NCBI GenBank assembly: GCA_019745975.1
Contig: JAIESQ010000001.1
Location: 1-46,526 of the forward strand
Direction of reading: 5' to 3'
From: Pirellulales bacterium
GTDB lineage: Bacteria > Planctomycetota > Planctomycetia > Pirellulales > JAEUIK01
DNA length: 46,526 nucleotides
The notes beneath the pieces were generated by a model. That model was not told the origin of the DNA, searched no databases, and saw only the letters and a program-made list of their open reading frames with translations. Of this stretch, positions 9,804 through 19,707 are shown piece by piece. The position numbers and the translations under genes are program-made. Position 1 is the first letter of the stretch, and each line of letters opens with the position of its first letter.

Positions 9804-10628
9804 TCAGTAGAGATCGGTCATCGATTCGGTCCAGCCGACGACCGGCGTTTCCGGCGGCATCACGAAAATCTCCACGCGACGGTTACGCGCCCGATTCTGC
9901 CCCTCATTGGGCGCGACCGGCTGATTCCCGGCGAAGCCAGCGATGCCCATGCGGTCCTCCGGCAGGCCGGCGCGACGCAAGAACTCAGCCACGGAGAGCG
10001 CGCGGGCCGTGCTGAGCTCCCAATTCGTGCGGAAGCGATTCCGGGCCGGCTTCTTGCTGATGGCCAGATCGTCGGTGTGGCCAACGATCATGATCTTCAA
10101 GTCGCGGGCGTCCTCGGCCTGAAAGACCGCCGCGAACTCGCGCAGCAGGGCTTCGGCATCGGTGGCCAGCGTGGCGTCGGCCGTGGCAAAGAGCACATCT
10201 TGATCGAACTTCGCCACGCCCGCCTCTGCATCGTACCGCAGACTAGGGTTGCGGCGGGCAAGCTCCGCGAGTCGAGCGCTAACGCCCAGGGGCACCCGGC
10301 CAACACCCTCGCCAGCCAGGCCGCCAATCTGCCGATGCAGCACCTTGCGTTCGCGCTCGTAGTTGACGACCTTCTGGCGGTCTTCGCTGGATTCCTCATC
10401 GAGCAAGGCCAGGTCTTCCTCGGCGCGGCGGACGCGATCTTCCATGTGCCGCAGATGCGTTTTGCTGTTCTCTAGCTCCGCCAGCAGCGCACGGTTTTGT
10501 TCGGCGAAGCTGCGCGCCTGCGTTTCGCACGAGGTAAGGTCGTTCTTGGGGACCCAGGAGCAGCCTGTCGCGCACAATCCGGCCGACAGCAGCAGCAGCC
10601 CGCAACACGCGGTGAAACCCGCACGCAT
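9804..10628 (-). CDS. OmpA/Pal-like peptidoglycan-binding lipoprotein
   Basis: The start is placed at the ATG at 10628 because AGGAG lies 7 nt upstream (10636-10640) and the protein then opens with a signal peptide and lipobox-like CATGC (Cys23; Ala at -3 is slightly atypical). A longer frame upstream is not supported. Residues 30-110 are charged and predicted coiled coil (SFAEQNRALLAELENSKTHL). The C-terminal ~120 residues are an OmpA_C domain with GHTDDLAI, NWELSTARALSVAEFLRRAG and NRARNRRVEIFV, which contain the Asp and Arg that bind diaminopimelate in peptidoglycan. The expected role is to tether the outer membrane to the cell wall. It is 274 residues long and sits 71 nt after the membrane-anchored HTH gene, probably in the same operon. 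Confidence 0.88.
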   Translation of the reverse strand: MRAGFTACCGLLLLSAGLCATGCSWVPKNDLTSCETQARSFAEQNRALLAELENSKTHLRHMEDRVRRAEEDLALLDEESSEDRQKVVNYERERKVLHRQIGGLAGEGVGRVPLGVSARLAELARRNPSLRYDAEAGVAKFDQDVLFATADATLATDAEALLREFAAVFQAEDARDLKIMIVGHTDDLAISKKPARNRFRTNWELSTARALSVAEFLRRAGLPEDRMGIAGFAGNQPVAPNEGQNRARNRRVEIFVMPPETPVVGWTESMTDLY

Positions 10629-10699
10629 GATTCGACTCCTTTCGAATCGCCAATCCCGGCATGCTCGCGCGGTGTAGGGACCGCGGCGGACGGCAGCGA

Positions 10700-11938
10700 T
10701 TATCCCCCGCCGCCGAACATATTGAGGATCGCGTCCATGATCGTGCTGTTGACGGCATAGGGAGAATCCCAGCTCCACATGTGCCGCATCAAGTCGTACA
10801 TCATCATGCCGCTGAACATCAGGAACAGCGAGCACGTCACCAAACCGGCGATTTGCCAGGCGCTGTACTGTTGTTCGCGGGGCATCACCGGCACCATGCC
10901 AGCGGGCGCCAACCCCGCGCCCGGCAGGCCACCGGCCATGCCGGCGGTGTCGTAGTCCTCGACGAGCATCCCCCCCGAATCAGCACTGGGCACTTCTTCG
11001 AATAACGAATCGCCCCCCAGCCCGCTATCGGCATCCAGCGCGATCACCTGGCTACCGGAATCTTGTGACGATTCCTCACCGCCGGCTTCTTCGAAGGGCG
11101 TGAGCAGGAAATTGTCGTCCGAGCTGCCGTCGGCCGCTTCGCCCACCGCTTCGGCGCCACCAAGCTCGAACGACTCATCGGTGGGCGCCGACAGTTCAAG
11201 CGGGTCTTCGAGCGACAGGCCGCTATCGGAAGGCGAGGCCAATGAGATGCCACTATCGGCCGCGCCCATGGTGATGTCGCTGCCGCTGGAAAGAACCAAC
11301 TCGTCGTCGTCGAGATCGCTTCCCCCCGAACCGCCAAGCACCAGGTCGACGTCTTCAAGCGCTGATTCTTCAGCCAACGCGATGTCGCTCCCTCCCGGGG
11401 CGGGAATGCGCGGCGCGCTATCGCCGCTCAGTTTCAGGTCGCTGCTGCTGCTCGACGGCGAGATCTCGATGGAGAATTCCTCGCTGGCGCCCAGCCGCAG
11501 ATCCGTGTCGGCGTCGGGCGAAACCGTCATTTCGTCGACGAGCTGGACATCGGAGCCACCAGCGCCAACCGGCTCGGCTTCGGCCGTTACGAGCTTGACG
11601 TCGCTCTCTTCCGGACGCATGGTGCCGGGCTTACCGATGATAGTGCTCGACGTACCGGTGTCGGATTGGCCGAGTTCGAGGTCGCTCAAGAGCACCATGT
11701 CGTCGAGGTCGTCGCTACCCGCGTCCACCGGAAGCAGATCGTCCTCGCCCGCGACGGACGAGACGGCACGATCGGAGAGTTTCTCGCGCAAACGCTCGAG
11801 GTCTTGTTCTTTGAATTTCCACGATGCACCATCGCGGTAGCCTGAGATCTCGCGCTCTTCGCGCAAGCGCGTAAGCTCTTCGATCGAGACGCCCAACTTT
11901 TGGGCGGCATCTTCCAAGCTGACCAGCTTTAGCGCCAT
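10700..11938 (-). CDS. HTH-domain protein with acidic SD-rich repeats and a C-terminal membrane segment
   Basis: The 412-residue protein starts with a MerR/excisionase-like helix-turn-helix (residues 3-60: LVSLEDAAQKLGVSIEEL, then SWKFKEQDLERLREKL). The middle (about 65-345) is acidic, low in Lys/Arg and built of degenerate repeats of the form G/S-S-D-(V/L/I)-x-L (GGSDVQLV, SSSDLKLS, GGSDIALA, GSDITMG). One hydrophobic segment (about 361-383, WQIAGLVTCSLFLMFSGMMM) follows, then a short tail ending in GGGG. This layout suggests a cytoplasmic HTH tethered to the membrane by an acidic linker. No function is known to me. It lies between the secreted 114-residue protein and the OmpA lipoprotein with short gaps, so a role in envelope biology is a guess. 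An AAGGGGG stretch upstream serves as ribosome binding site. Confidence 0.8.
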   Translation of the reverse strand: MALKLVSLEDAAQKLGVSIEELTRLREEREISGYRDGASWKFKEQDLERLREKLSDRAVSSVAGEDDLLPVDAGSDDLDDMVLLSDLELGQSDTGTSSTIIGKPGTMRPEESDVKLVTAEAEPVGAGGSDVQLVDEMTVSPDADTDLRLGASEEFSIEISPSSSSSDLKLSGDSAPRIPAPGGSDIALAEESALEDVDLVLGGSGGSDLDDDELVLSSGSDITMGAADSGISLASPSDSGLSLEDPLELSAPTDESFELGGAEAVGEAADGSSDDNFLLTPFEEAGGEESSQDSGSQVIALDADSGLGGDSLFEEVPSADSGGMLVEDYDTAGMAGGLPGAGLAPAGMVPVMPREQQYSAWQIAGLVTCSLFLMFSGMMMYDLMRHMWSWDSPYAVNSTIMDAILNMFGGGG

Positions 11939-11982
11939 CGGGCGCCCCCTTGCCTGTTCTTGTTACCAGCTTTGCGGATTGC

Positions 11983-12327
11983 CTAGCGGTTCTGTTCCAA
12001 TAGTTTTCGGATATCGGCCGGCAGGGGGGACGTGCCGTTGAATTGGACCATTTCCATGTCCCATTCGAATTTACGCACGCTTTTTAGTTCGATCGTTCCT
12101 TCTTCAGGCTCGATGTGATAGACGGTCATGACCCGCTTCGCGGGGTCGATAATCGTAACCTGCTGCCGATTACCCGCCGCGGTGTGTGACAAGGCGATGA
12201 GTGATCCGGGGACGGCCGGAATCGCTCCAATCGTTTGCTGGGCGGCAACCTGCTCGGCCGCCGACGGCAACCAAGCCAGTGCCAACACCACCGCGCACAC
12301 CAGCGCGCCACCGAGCGCCGATCTCAT
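11983..12327 (-). CDS. Small secreted protein of unknown function (114 aa)
   Basis: A signal peptide (residues 1-30, ALGGALVCAVVLALAWLPSA then AEQVAAQQ) precedes a mature domain of about 85 residues (SLIALSHTAAGNRQQVTIID, RVMTVYHIEPEEGTIELKSV). The mature part looks like a short beta-sheet domain. I do not recognise the family. The start has a good AAGGA 6 nt upstream. The HTH/acidic gene begins 44 nt downstream on the same strand, so the three genes from here to the OmpA lipoprotein probably form one operon with this gene first. Confidence 0.75.
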   Translation of the reverse strand: MRSALGGALVCAVVLALAWLPSAAEQVAAQQTIGAIPAVPGSLIALSHTAAGNRQQVTIIDPAKRVMTVYHIEPEEGTIELKSVRKFEWDMEMVQFNGTSPLPADIRKLLEQNR

Positions 12328-12791
12328 GACAATCCTTTGGTTTAGATACTGGCGCGCCGGTGTCCGAATTCCATGATAAAAGGGGGTCGGCGCAATGCAA
12401 AGAAAATCCCGCCGGCACGTGCCGGTCTGGTCGAGTCATTCACGCAGCTTTGCCGGCACAAACGATATGCTTGTACCGACACGTCCGCGTTGGACAAACC
12501 TCGTGACGGAACCGTCGGCGGCTTGCCAGACGTGGCCTTGGAACGCAAGCCGCCTGAAAATGGGTCGGAAGTCTAACCGTGCCCCGAAATGCCAGCAAGA
12601 TCAGCCTAGGGCTCCTGAGCTAGCAGATGGTACGGCCCGAGATTCGCCGGAAGAATTGTCCTAGCTAACCGTGGCCCGGCGAGCGTAAGTCGTGTGAAGA
12701 TTTCGACTTGCTGCGCAATGGAGCGGCGAGGTGCGACCTTGGGATCGCTTATCGCTAGCAATTCACATCTCGAGGTGCGGGCGTTCCCCGA
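12328..12791. other. Intergenic region upstream of the envelope cluster (464 bp)
   Basis: No frame here looks coding. The segment nearest the 114-residue gene holds a candidate minus-strand promoter (12373-12400) and, 11 bp beyond its -35 element, the perfect 14-bp palindrome CCGGCACGTGCCGG (12412-12425), placed where an activator or repressor could bind. The remainder (about 12430-12791) shows no structure I can name. Confidence 0.5.
12373..12400 (-). promoter_or_regulatory. Candidate sigma-70 promoter for the envelope cluster
   Basis: On the minus strand TTGCAT (12395-12400) and TATCAT (12373-12378) are separated by 16 bp. The -10 matches consensus at five of six bases, the -35 at only three. 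The start codon at 12327 would lie about 40 nt after the predicted start point. Confidence 0.3.
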
Positions 12792-13985
12792 CTAGATCCG
12801 CAACTGCTTGGCGATGATGTCGTACATCACCTCGGTCGCTCCGCCGCCGATGCGGTCGAGCCGGATATCGCGGTACGCCCGCTCGATCAAGTACTCCGAG
12901 AAGTAGCCGTAGCCGCCGTGCAACTGCAGGCAGTCGTCGATGATGCGGAACGCGGCCTCCGAGGCGAAGGCCTTGGCCATGGCCACTTCCTTGAGGCTGG
13001 GCATGCCGTGGATCACGCGCCAGGCCGTGGTGTAGACCAACTGTCGGGCGGCCTCCAGCTCCATGTAGCTTTTGGCCAGCCGCTGCTTGGTGACTTGCAT
13101 GTCGGATAAGTGGCCGATTCCGAAAGGACGCTCCTGGGTGTAGCGCACCGTGCGCTCGAGCGCCGCTACGGCGGCGCCGATGCAGCCGGCGGCGATCGTG
13201 AGCCGCTCGTTCTCAAAACACTGCATGATCTGGTAGAAGCCGCGGTTTTCCTGGCCAAGAAGTGCGTCGGCCGTAAGCGGCAAATTGTCGAACGTGAGCA
13301 GTCCCGTGTCGGAGGCGCGGCGACCGAGCTTGCCTTTCATCTCCTCGATCGTAAAGCCCGGCGACTCGCGCGGGACGAGAAACATGCTGATGCCACGATG
13401 CCCGGCCCCAGGATCGGTCTTGGCGGCGATGAAGAACAGGTCGGCTTGAGTCGCGTTGGTGATGAAGATCTTCGATCCGGTGAGTGACCAGCCGTCGGCC
13501 GTGCGGCGCGCGACGGTGGCCATGGCAGACACATTGCTGCCTGCCCCCGGCTCGGTGATGCCTAGCGCGGCCACCTTGCGGCCGGCTACCAGATCGGGGA
13601 GCCAGCGGCGCTTCAGCGCATCGGTTCCGAAACGCGTCAGATGGGGCATCGCGATCTCGCTGTGAGCGCCGAACGCCATGCCCAGACCACTCGTGCGTGC
13701 CAGCGCGAACTCTTCGGCCAACACGATGGCCATACGGCAGTCACCCCCGATGCCGCCATACTCCTCACTAACGCAATGGCTAAAGAAGCCAAGCGCGCCG
13801 CCGCGCAAGTAAAGCGACTTGGGTACGCGACCCGCCTCCTCCCACTCGTCCGCGTGCGGATCGACTTCGCGAGCGACAAATTGACGCACCGTGCGGCGCA
13901 ACTGCTCGTGCTCTTCCGCGAAGAGAAAGTGCCCGAGGCTGGCCGTACTCGCAGCGGTAGTGCGGTCGTCGGTAGCGGAGCTCAT
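12792..13985 (-). CDS. Acyl-CoA dehydrogenase (isovaleryl/long-chain type active site)
   Basis: The 397-residue flavoprotein has all three acyl-CoA dehydrogenase regions: N-terminal helices (20-130), the beta domain with ITEPGAGSN (143-151) and FITNATQADLF (174-184), and the C-terminal helical domain with LQLHGGYGYFSEYLIERAYRD region. It oxidises acyl-CoA to enoyl-CoA, passing electrons to ETF. The usual catalytic Glu near the C-terminus (in a YEGT-type motif) is replaced: the sequence reads RIGGGATEVM. A glutamate in FENERL (Glu260) matches the alternative base of isovaleryl-CoA and long-chain acyl-CoA dehydrogenases, so the enzyme is probably active with that geometry and may act on branched or long chains. 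AAGGA upstream supports the start. No partner genes are adjacent. Confidence 0.93.
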   Translation of the reverse strand: MSSATDDRTTAASTASLGHFLFAEEHEQLRRTVRQFVAREVDPHADEWEEAGRVPKSLYLRGGALGFFSHCVSEEYGGIGGDCRMAIVLAEEFALARTSGLGMAFGAHSEIAMPHLTRFGTDALKRRWLPDLVAGRKVAALGITEPGAGSNVSAMATVARRTADGWSLTGSKIFITNATQADLFFIAAKTDPGAGHRGISMFLVPRESPGFTIEEMKGKLGRRASDTGLLTFDNLPLTADALLGQENRGFYQIMQCFENERLTIAAGCIGAAVAALERTVRYTQERPFGIGHLSDMQVTKQRLAKSYMELEAARQLVYTTAWRVIHGMPSLKEVAMAKAFASEAAFRIIDDCLQLHGGYGYFSEYLIERAYRDIRLDRIGGGATEVMYDIIAKQLRI

Positions 13986-14068
13986 GGCGGGTATCCTTCT
14001 GTGAGATTCGGTCTTTGCCGATGGGCTGGATAGGCAAACCGCTGCGAAACCGGCCGACCGAATTGACC

Positions 14069-14099
14069 ATCATAGCCGATCGCCGCCTGGGCGGTGCAA
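14069..14099 (-). promoter_or_regulatory. Weak candidate promoter for the acyl-CoA dehydrogenase
   Basis: TATGAT on the minus strand (14069-14074) lies 19 bp after TTGCAC (14094-14099). The spacer is long, so the -35 is doubtful. A palindrome GTGAGC-GGC-GCTCAC (14101-14115) directly upstream could be an operator for a fatty-acid type regulator. Confidence 0.25.
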
Positions 14100-14130
14100 G
14101 GTGAGCGGCGCTCACGGACAACGCATGCGC

Positions 14131-14166
14131 AACAAAAAGAGCCACCGCGCGTGTGCGCGGTGGCTC
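14131..14166 (-). terminator. Rho-independent terminator after rpoD
   Basis: A perfect 12-bp stem (GAGCCACCGCGC at 14139-14150 and its complement at 14155-14166) closes a GTGT loop. On the minus strand it is followed by TTTTTGTT (complement of 14131-14138). It starts about 30 nt after the rpoD stop, making it a textbook intrinsic terminator for the dnaG-rpoD transcript. Confidence 0.92.
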
Positions 14167-14196
14167 GTAGATGACTGCACGATTCGGCGGCGCCGG

Positions 14197-15864
<1,668 letters not shown>

Positions 15865-15972
15865 GGAAGACCCTCCTGGAGCGCGGGCCGCGCGCTGCCA
15901 AACGTGATTATGGTCTCGGCCGACGACACGGTTCAACCGCGCCGCCGGACTTCGACCTCGGCAACCGCACCC

Positions 15973-17841
15973 TCACCCCTCCGTGGGCTCAGTCATGCAG
16001 TGCCGATTGCGTTCCTGCTCAACGACGCGCGCCAGCAAGGCCAGCGCTTCGTCGTCCCCCACATGGCGTTGACGAACGGCGTCGACTTGCAACCGGCGTG
16101 CCAGCTGCTCGTGCCGACGCCGCCAGCCTTCGAGCAAGCATGCACGCCGCTCTTCACGCGTTGCCGACGCCTTGGCTCGCCCCCGTTCATCCAGATCGAC
16201 GAGAAATGCCTTCAGCTCCGGTTCGTCGAAGTGGCCAAGGAGGCGTTCGAAGGTCGCTTCGCCTTCGATTTCGTGCAGATCGCGACAGGCTTCGACGATC
16301 TGCCTGGCGATCGCCGATGGCAATTGCTCGACGCCCAGCACCGTGAGCGCCTCGGCCACCCAGCTTGGATCCTCGACCAGCAGCTCGAGCAGTTCCTGCT
16401 CCCAGGAATCGAGCCGGGGCAGTTCCAGGGGCGTGGCCGGCGCCACCTGCGGCGCGCTCGGTTTGCGGGCCGCTGAGCGACGCAACTGGCTCAATCGGCC
16501 ACGTAAGAGTTCTTCGGGCACGCCGAACTGCCGCGAAAGCTGGTGCAGCACCTGGTGTTCGCGTACACGGGCGCTGGTCGGCGTGTCTTCCCGCAAGCGC
16601 GGCGCCTTGGCCAGCACTCCAAGCACTTGCTCGATCGCCTGGTTCGCCGCATGCATATCGCCGTGTGCAACGCCGGTAGTAGCCTGCCGCACCAGATGGC
16701 CAAGCGCATCGATGGCAGTATCGAGCAAATGATTAAAGGCATCGGCCCCGCGCGCGAGGAGAAAATCGCACGGGTCGAGCTTGTCGGGAAGCGTGAGCAC
16801 GCGCAAATCGACCTGTTCGGCGACGAACAACTCGAGCACCTCGTTGGTGCGACGCTGCCCCGCTTCGTCGCCATCGAGGACTAGAATGATCTGATCGGCG
16901 TAGCGACGCAAGAGTCGCACGTGTTTTTCGCCCAGCGCGGTACCGAGTACGGCCACGGTGTTGCGGAAGCCAGATTGATGGGCGATCACCACGTCGGTGT
17001 AGCCCTCGACCACCAGCACACGCTTGGCTTCAGCTTGCCGCAGGGCTTCCTTAGCGGTATCAAGCGCGTAGAGCAGGCTGCTCTTGGAGAAGAGCGGCGT
17101 TTCGGGGGAATTGATGTACTTGGCCGGGCTGGTTTCGGCCAATGACGGGAGAATGCGTCCTCCCAGGGCCACCGGCCTGCCTTGGGTATCGTTGATCGCG
17201 AACAGAACTCGTCCGCGAAAGCGGTCGTAAACACTGCCAGCCCGCTCGCCGCGCGTAACGAGCCCGACGGTTTCGAGCGTCTTGGCGCTGATCTGCGCTG
17301 CTCGCGCCCGCTCAAGCAGCCAGTCCCACCGATCGGGGGCAAACCCGAGGCGGAACTTGCGGACGCTCTCGGTCGTGATGCCACGATCGGCCAGGTACTC
17401 GCGGGCGACGTCGGCTTGCGGCGACGTCTGTAGATTGTTCGAGTATTGCTCAACCGCCCAGGCCATCGCTCGATATAGTTCGGCTTTGGGATCGGCCGAC
17501 GCCCCGGCCGATTCACCGCTCGCCGACAAGCCGCCACGCGGCGTCGGCCGCAACGAAATGCCAGCTCGATCTGCCAAAAGCTGCATCGCCTCGGGGAAAG
17601 ACACCTTTTCGGCCTGCATGACGAAGCTGAAGATGTCGCCCCCCAAGTCGCATACCCAGCACTTAAAGGTCTGCCGCTCCGGGTTCACCTGCAGACTGGG
17701 TCGGCGGTCGTCGTGCCAAGGGCACAGCCCGACGTAGTTACGCCCGCTGCGACGCAACTGAATGTAGCTCCCCACGAGATCGACAATATCGATCGCGCGG
17801 CGCAGCTCATCCTTGGCGTCAAAAGGCACTGGGCCGGCCAC
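15973..17841 (-). CDS. dnaG: DNA primase DnaG
   Basis: DnaG makes the RNA primers for replication. From the GTG at 17841 the 622-residue protein has the CHC2 zinc finger at its usual distance (Cys40, His43, Cys61, Cys64; GLCPWHDDRRPSLQV and TFKCWVCDLGGDIFSFVM), then the RNA polymerase core domain, with Toprim at about 273-340 (RVLVVEGYTDVV with Glu279; LVLDGDEAGQRR with Asp323 and Asp325). A helical C-terminal region follows, expected to bind the DnaB helicase. The start is uncertain. The frame stays open to an ATG at 18015, but the extra residues do not look like primase. A strong AAGGAGG (complement of 17912-17918) precedes an in-frame CTG (17904) by 7 nt. It forms an operon with rpoD. Confidence 0.93.
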   Translation of the reverse strand: MAGPVPFDAKDELRRAIDIVDLVGSYIQLRRSGRNYVGLCPWHDDRRPSLQVNPERQTFKCWVCDLGGDIFSFVMQAEKVSFPEAMQLLADRAGISLRPTPRGGLSASGESAGASADPKAELYRAMAWAVEQYSNNLQTSPQADVAREYLADRGITTESVRKFRLGFAPDRWDWLLERARAAQISAKTLETVGLVTRGERAGSVYDRFRGRVLFAINDTQGRPVALGGRILPSLAETSPAKYINSPETPLFSKSSLLYALDTAKEALRQAEAKRVLVVEGYTDVVIAHQSGFRNTVAVLGTALGEKHVRLLRRYADQIILVLDGDEAGQRRTNEVLELFVAEQVDLRVLTLPDKLDPCDFLLARGADAFNHLLDTAIDALGHLVRQATTGVAHGDMHAANQAIEQVLGVLAKAPRLREDTPTSARVREHQVLHQLSRQFGVPEELLRGRLSQLRRSAARKPSAPQVAPATPLELPRLDSWEQELLELLVEDPSWVAEALTVLGVEQLPSAIARQIVEACRDLHEIEGEATFERLLGHFDEPELKAFLVDLDERGRAKASATREERRACLLEGWRRRHEQLARRLQVDAVRQRHVGDDEALALLARVVEQERNRHCMTEPTEG

Positions 17842-18092
17842 GCCTGGCTCCGCGAGAATGTTGGAGAGGAGGATCTCAAGCTGCCGGCAGAACCACCGGC
17901 ACAGACCGACCCCTCCTTGGGTCAATTGCGCTACATCCAGAGACCAACGCCGGCCCTTGTTCGGCGATCGATTCGTCGACACCCACTTGCGGGCGGACGC
18001 TTCACGCGAGCACATGGCAACGGCGTGAAGCGGCCGGTTGTTCCTGCGGGAATTTTGGGGCGACGGCGATGTCTGCCGAGCAAGCGTGGCGG

Positions 18093-18121
18093 ATTATAGG
18101 ACGCTAAAAAAAACGGGTCAA
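18093..18121 (-). promoter_or_regulatory. Near-consensus sigma-70 promoter of dnaG-rpoD
   Basis: On the minus strand TTGACC (18116-18121) and a perfect TATAAT (18093-18098) are separated by exactly 17 bp, with a run of eight T in the spacer. It is the best promoter in the window, points at dnaG, and would start RNA near 18085, giving a leader of about 180-245 nt depending on the dnaG start codon. The region 17842-18283 otherwise holds no gene. A GC-rich 8-bp hairpin (18218-18237) lies just after the HtrA stop, without a T-tract. Confidence 0.78.
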
Positions 18122-18283
18122 GCGCGCGTTACGCGAGCGATTTTTTGCCAGCATCTCGCAAAAACTTCTTGCGTTGCTGCGACTTGCAGCGCAGCCAAAT
18201 TGCCATCGACAACCAGCGCGAGCGCGCGTGCGCTCGCGGCGCGGCAGTTTTTGTCGAGTCCATTTCCGCTGTGCACACCGATG

Positions 18284-19585
18284 CTATCGCGGTCTCAACT
18301 GGTTCTCGGGGGGCCGTGGCTCGAGTTTGACCGATACCGTCATCTCCTTTTCGCCACGCTTCAGCTTGAGCGACACCGTTGAGCCAATTTTCGACCCGGC
18401 GACACTAATGGCCAATTCCGAGGCATTTCGCACCTCTTCCCCCTCAATGGCCACAACGACATCGCCAGGCTGAATGCCTGCCTTGTGGGCCGGCGCCCCT
18501 TGAACGATTCCTGTTATCACCACTCCCTGCACGGCCGTGGTATTCAATTGAGCCGCCAGTTCGGGGGTGAGATCTTGCAGCGAAGCACCCAACCAAGCGC
18601 GTGCGACGCTCCCCGACTTGCGCAGCTTCTCGTAAACATCGCGGGCCATCTGGCTGGGAATGGCAAAACTGACTCCTTGAAACGACTGCCCGACGATCGC
18701 CGTGTTGATGCCGACGACTTCGCCTTTAAGATTGACCAACGGTCCACCGCTGTTGCCGGGATTGACGGCTGCGTCGGTCTGCAAAAAATCCTGAAACAGG
18801 CTGCCATCCACGACGCCGCGGCGCCCTTTGGCACTGACGATGCCCGCCGTGACGGTGCGGTCGAGACCAAACGGATTTCCAACCGCCAGCACCCAATCTC
18901 CCACCTTGAGTTGGTCGCTGTCGCCCCAGGGCGCCGCGATCAAATTGGCGGCATTGATTTTCAACACGGCCAGGTCGGTCGCTTCGTCGTTGCCAACAAT
19001 GGTAATTTCCGAAACCACGCGCCCGTCGCTGAGGCGCACGCTTAGCCCAGACGATTCGACTCCCGCCACGACGTGATAATTCGTCAACACGTAACCCGCC
19101 GCGTCGACGATCACCCCCGAACCAGTGGCCGAGAGTTTCCGCGGAGGCGAGAATCCCCAGTCGGCGATGCGGCTGCCGCGTCGCACGATCTGCTCGGTGT
19201 CGATGTGGACGACACTAGGGCCAACGCTTTGGGCGACGAAGCGGAAGGCCTCGGTGGTGTCCTTCAGGCTAGCGGCTGCTTGACGCGCGACCTCGACCTC
19301 GGCCAATTCGCGCCCAAGCGTCGCACGATACTGATACTGCTGTACGATTCGCGGACCCGCGAAAAAGGCCAGCAGCAACATCAGTAACACAATCAGCCGC
19401 GAACTGACCGCGGTGGCAGCAGGGCGGCGTGGTGGTGCTGATCGCGGGGAGGAGCTCGTTGGCGTCGCCAGCCACGGCCTACCCGCAGGACTCGCGCTTT
19501 CCGGTGAGTTGGGCGGTCGATCGGCCGGCGAAGTTGGCGGGATGTTCGGTGGTGACGCAGATGACGGCGACCAGTAATCAGACAT
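18284..19585 (-). CDS. HtrA/DegP-type trypsin-like serine protease with one PDZ domain
   Basis: From the ATG at 19585 the protein has 433 residues. A Pro/Ser-rich cytoplasmic tail (1-60) precedes one membrane segment (63-78, RLIVLLMLLLAFFAGPRI), so the protease domain should face the periplasm. The catalytic triad is His171 (TNYHVV), Asp204 (ATDLAV) and Ser279 (NPGNSGGP). A single PDZ domain occupies about 330-420 (GVVITGIVQGAPAHKAGIQP). This is the DegS/HtrA layout of a membrane-anchored envelope stress protease, shorter than two-PDZ DegP. A TTG-started extension of 35 residues upstream is rejected. The dnaG promoter lies just downstream on the same strand, so dnaG need not depend on read-through. 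Confidence 0.9.
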   Translation of the reverse strand: MSDYWSPSSASPPNIPPTSPADRPPNSPESASPAGRPWLATPTSSSPRSAPPRRPAATAVSSRLIVLLMLLLAFFAGPRIVQQYQYRATLGRELAEVEVARQAAASLKDTTEAFRFVAQSVGPSVVHIDTEQIVRRGSRIADWGFSPPRKLSATGSGVIVDAAGYVLTNYHVVAGVESSGLSVRLSDGRVVSEITIVGNDEATDLAVLKINAANLIAAPWGDSDQLKVGDWVLAVGNPFGLDRTVTAGIVSAKGRRGVVDGSLFQDFLQTDAAVNPGNSGGPLVNLKGEVVGINTAIVGQSFQGVSFAIPSQMARDVYEKLRKSGSVARAWLGASLQDLTPELAAQLNTTAVQGVVITGIVQGAPAHKAGIQPGDVVVAIEGEEVRNASELAISVAGSKIGSTVSLKLKRGEKEMTVSVKLEPRPPENQLRPR

Positions 19586-19707
19586 CGTCGAGTTGCGCAG
19601 GTTTGCCAGGGCTTCAGCGTCGCAATTGCAGTTGCGGATGCCGTGATTATAGACGACGCGCGAAGGCGATCCCAAGTCGCGAAAGCGCAAATGCCGCGAG
19701 TTGATTG

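Noticed and set aside
11100-11840. Plus-strand frame of 246 codons rich in Ser
   Set aside because: It is the antisense of the acidic repeats of the HTH membrane protein.
18218-18237. GC-rich 8-bp hairpin downstream of the HtrA stop as a terminator
   Set aside because: There is no T-tract on the minus strand after it; the nearby T-runs are on the wrong side or inside the dnaG promoter spacer.
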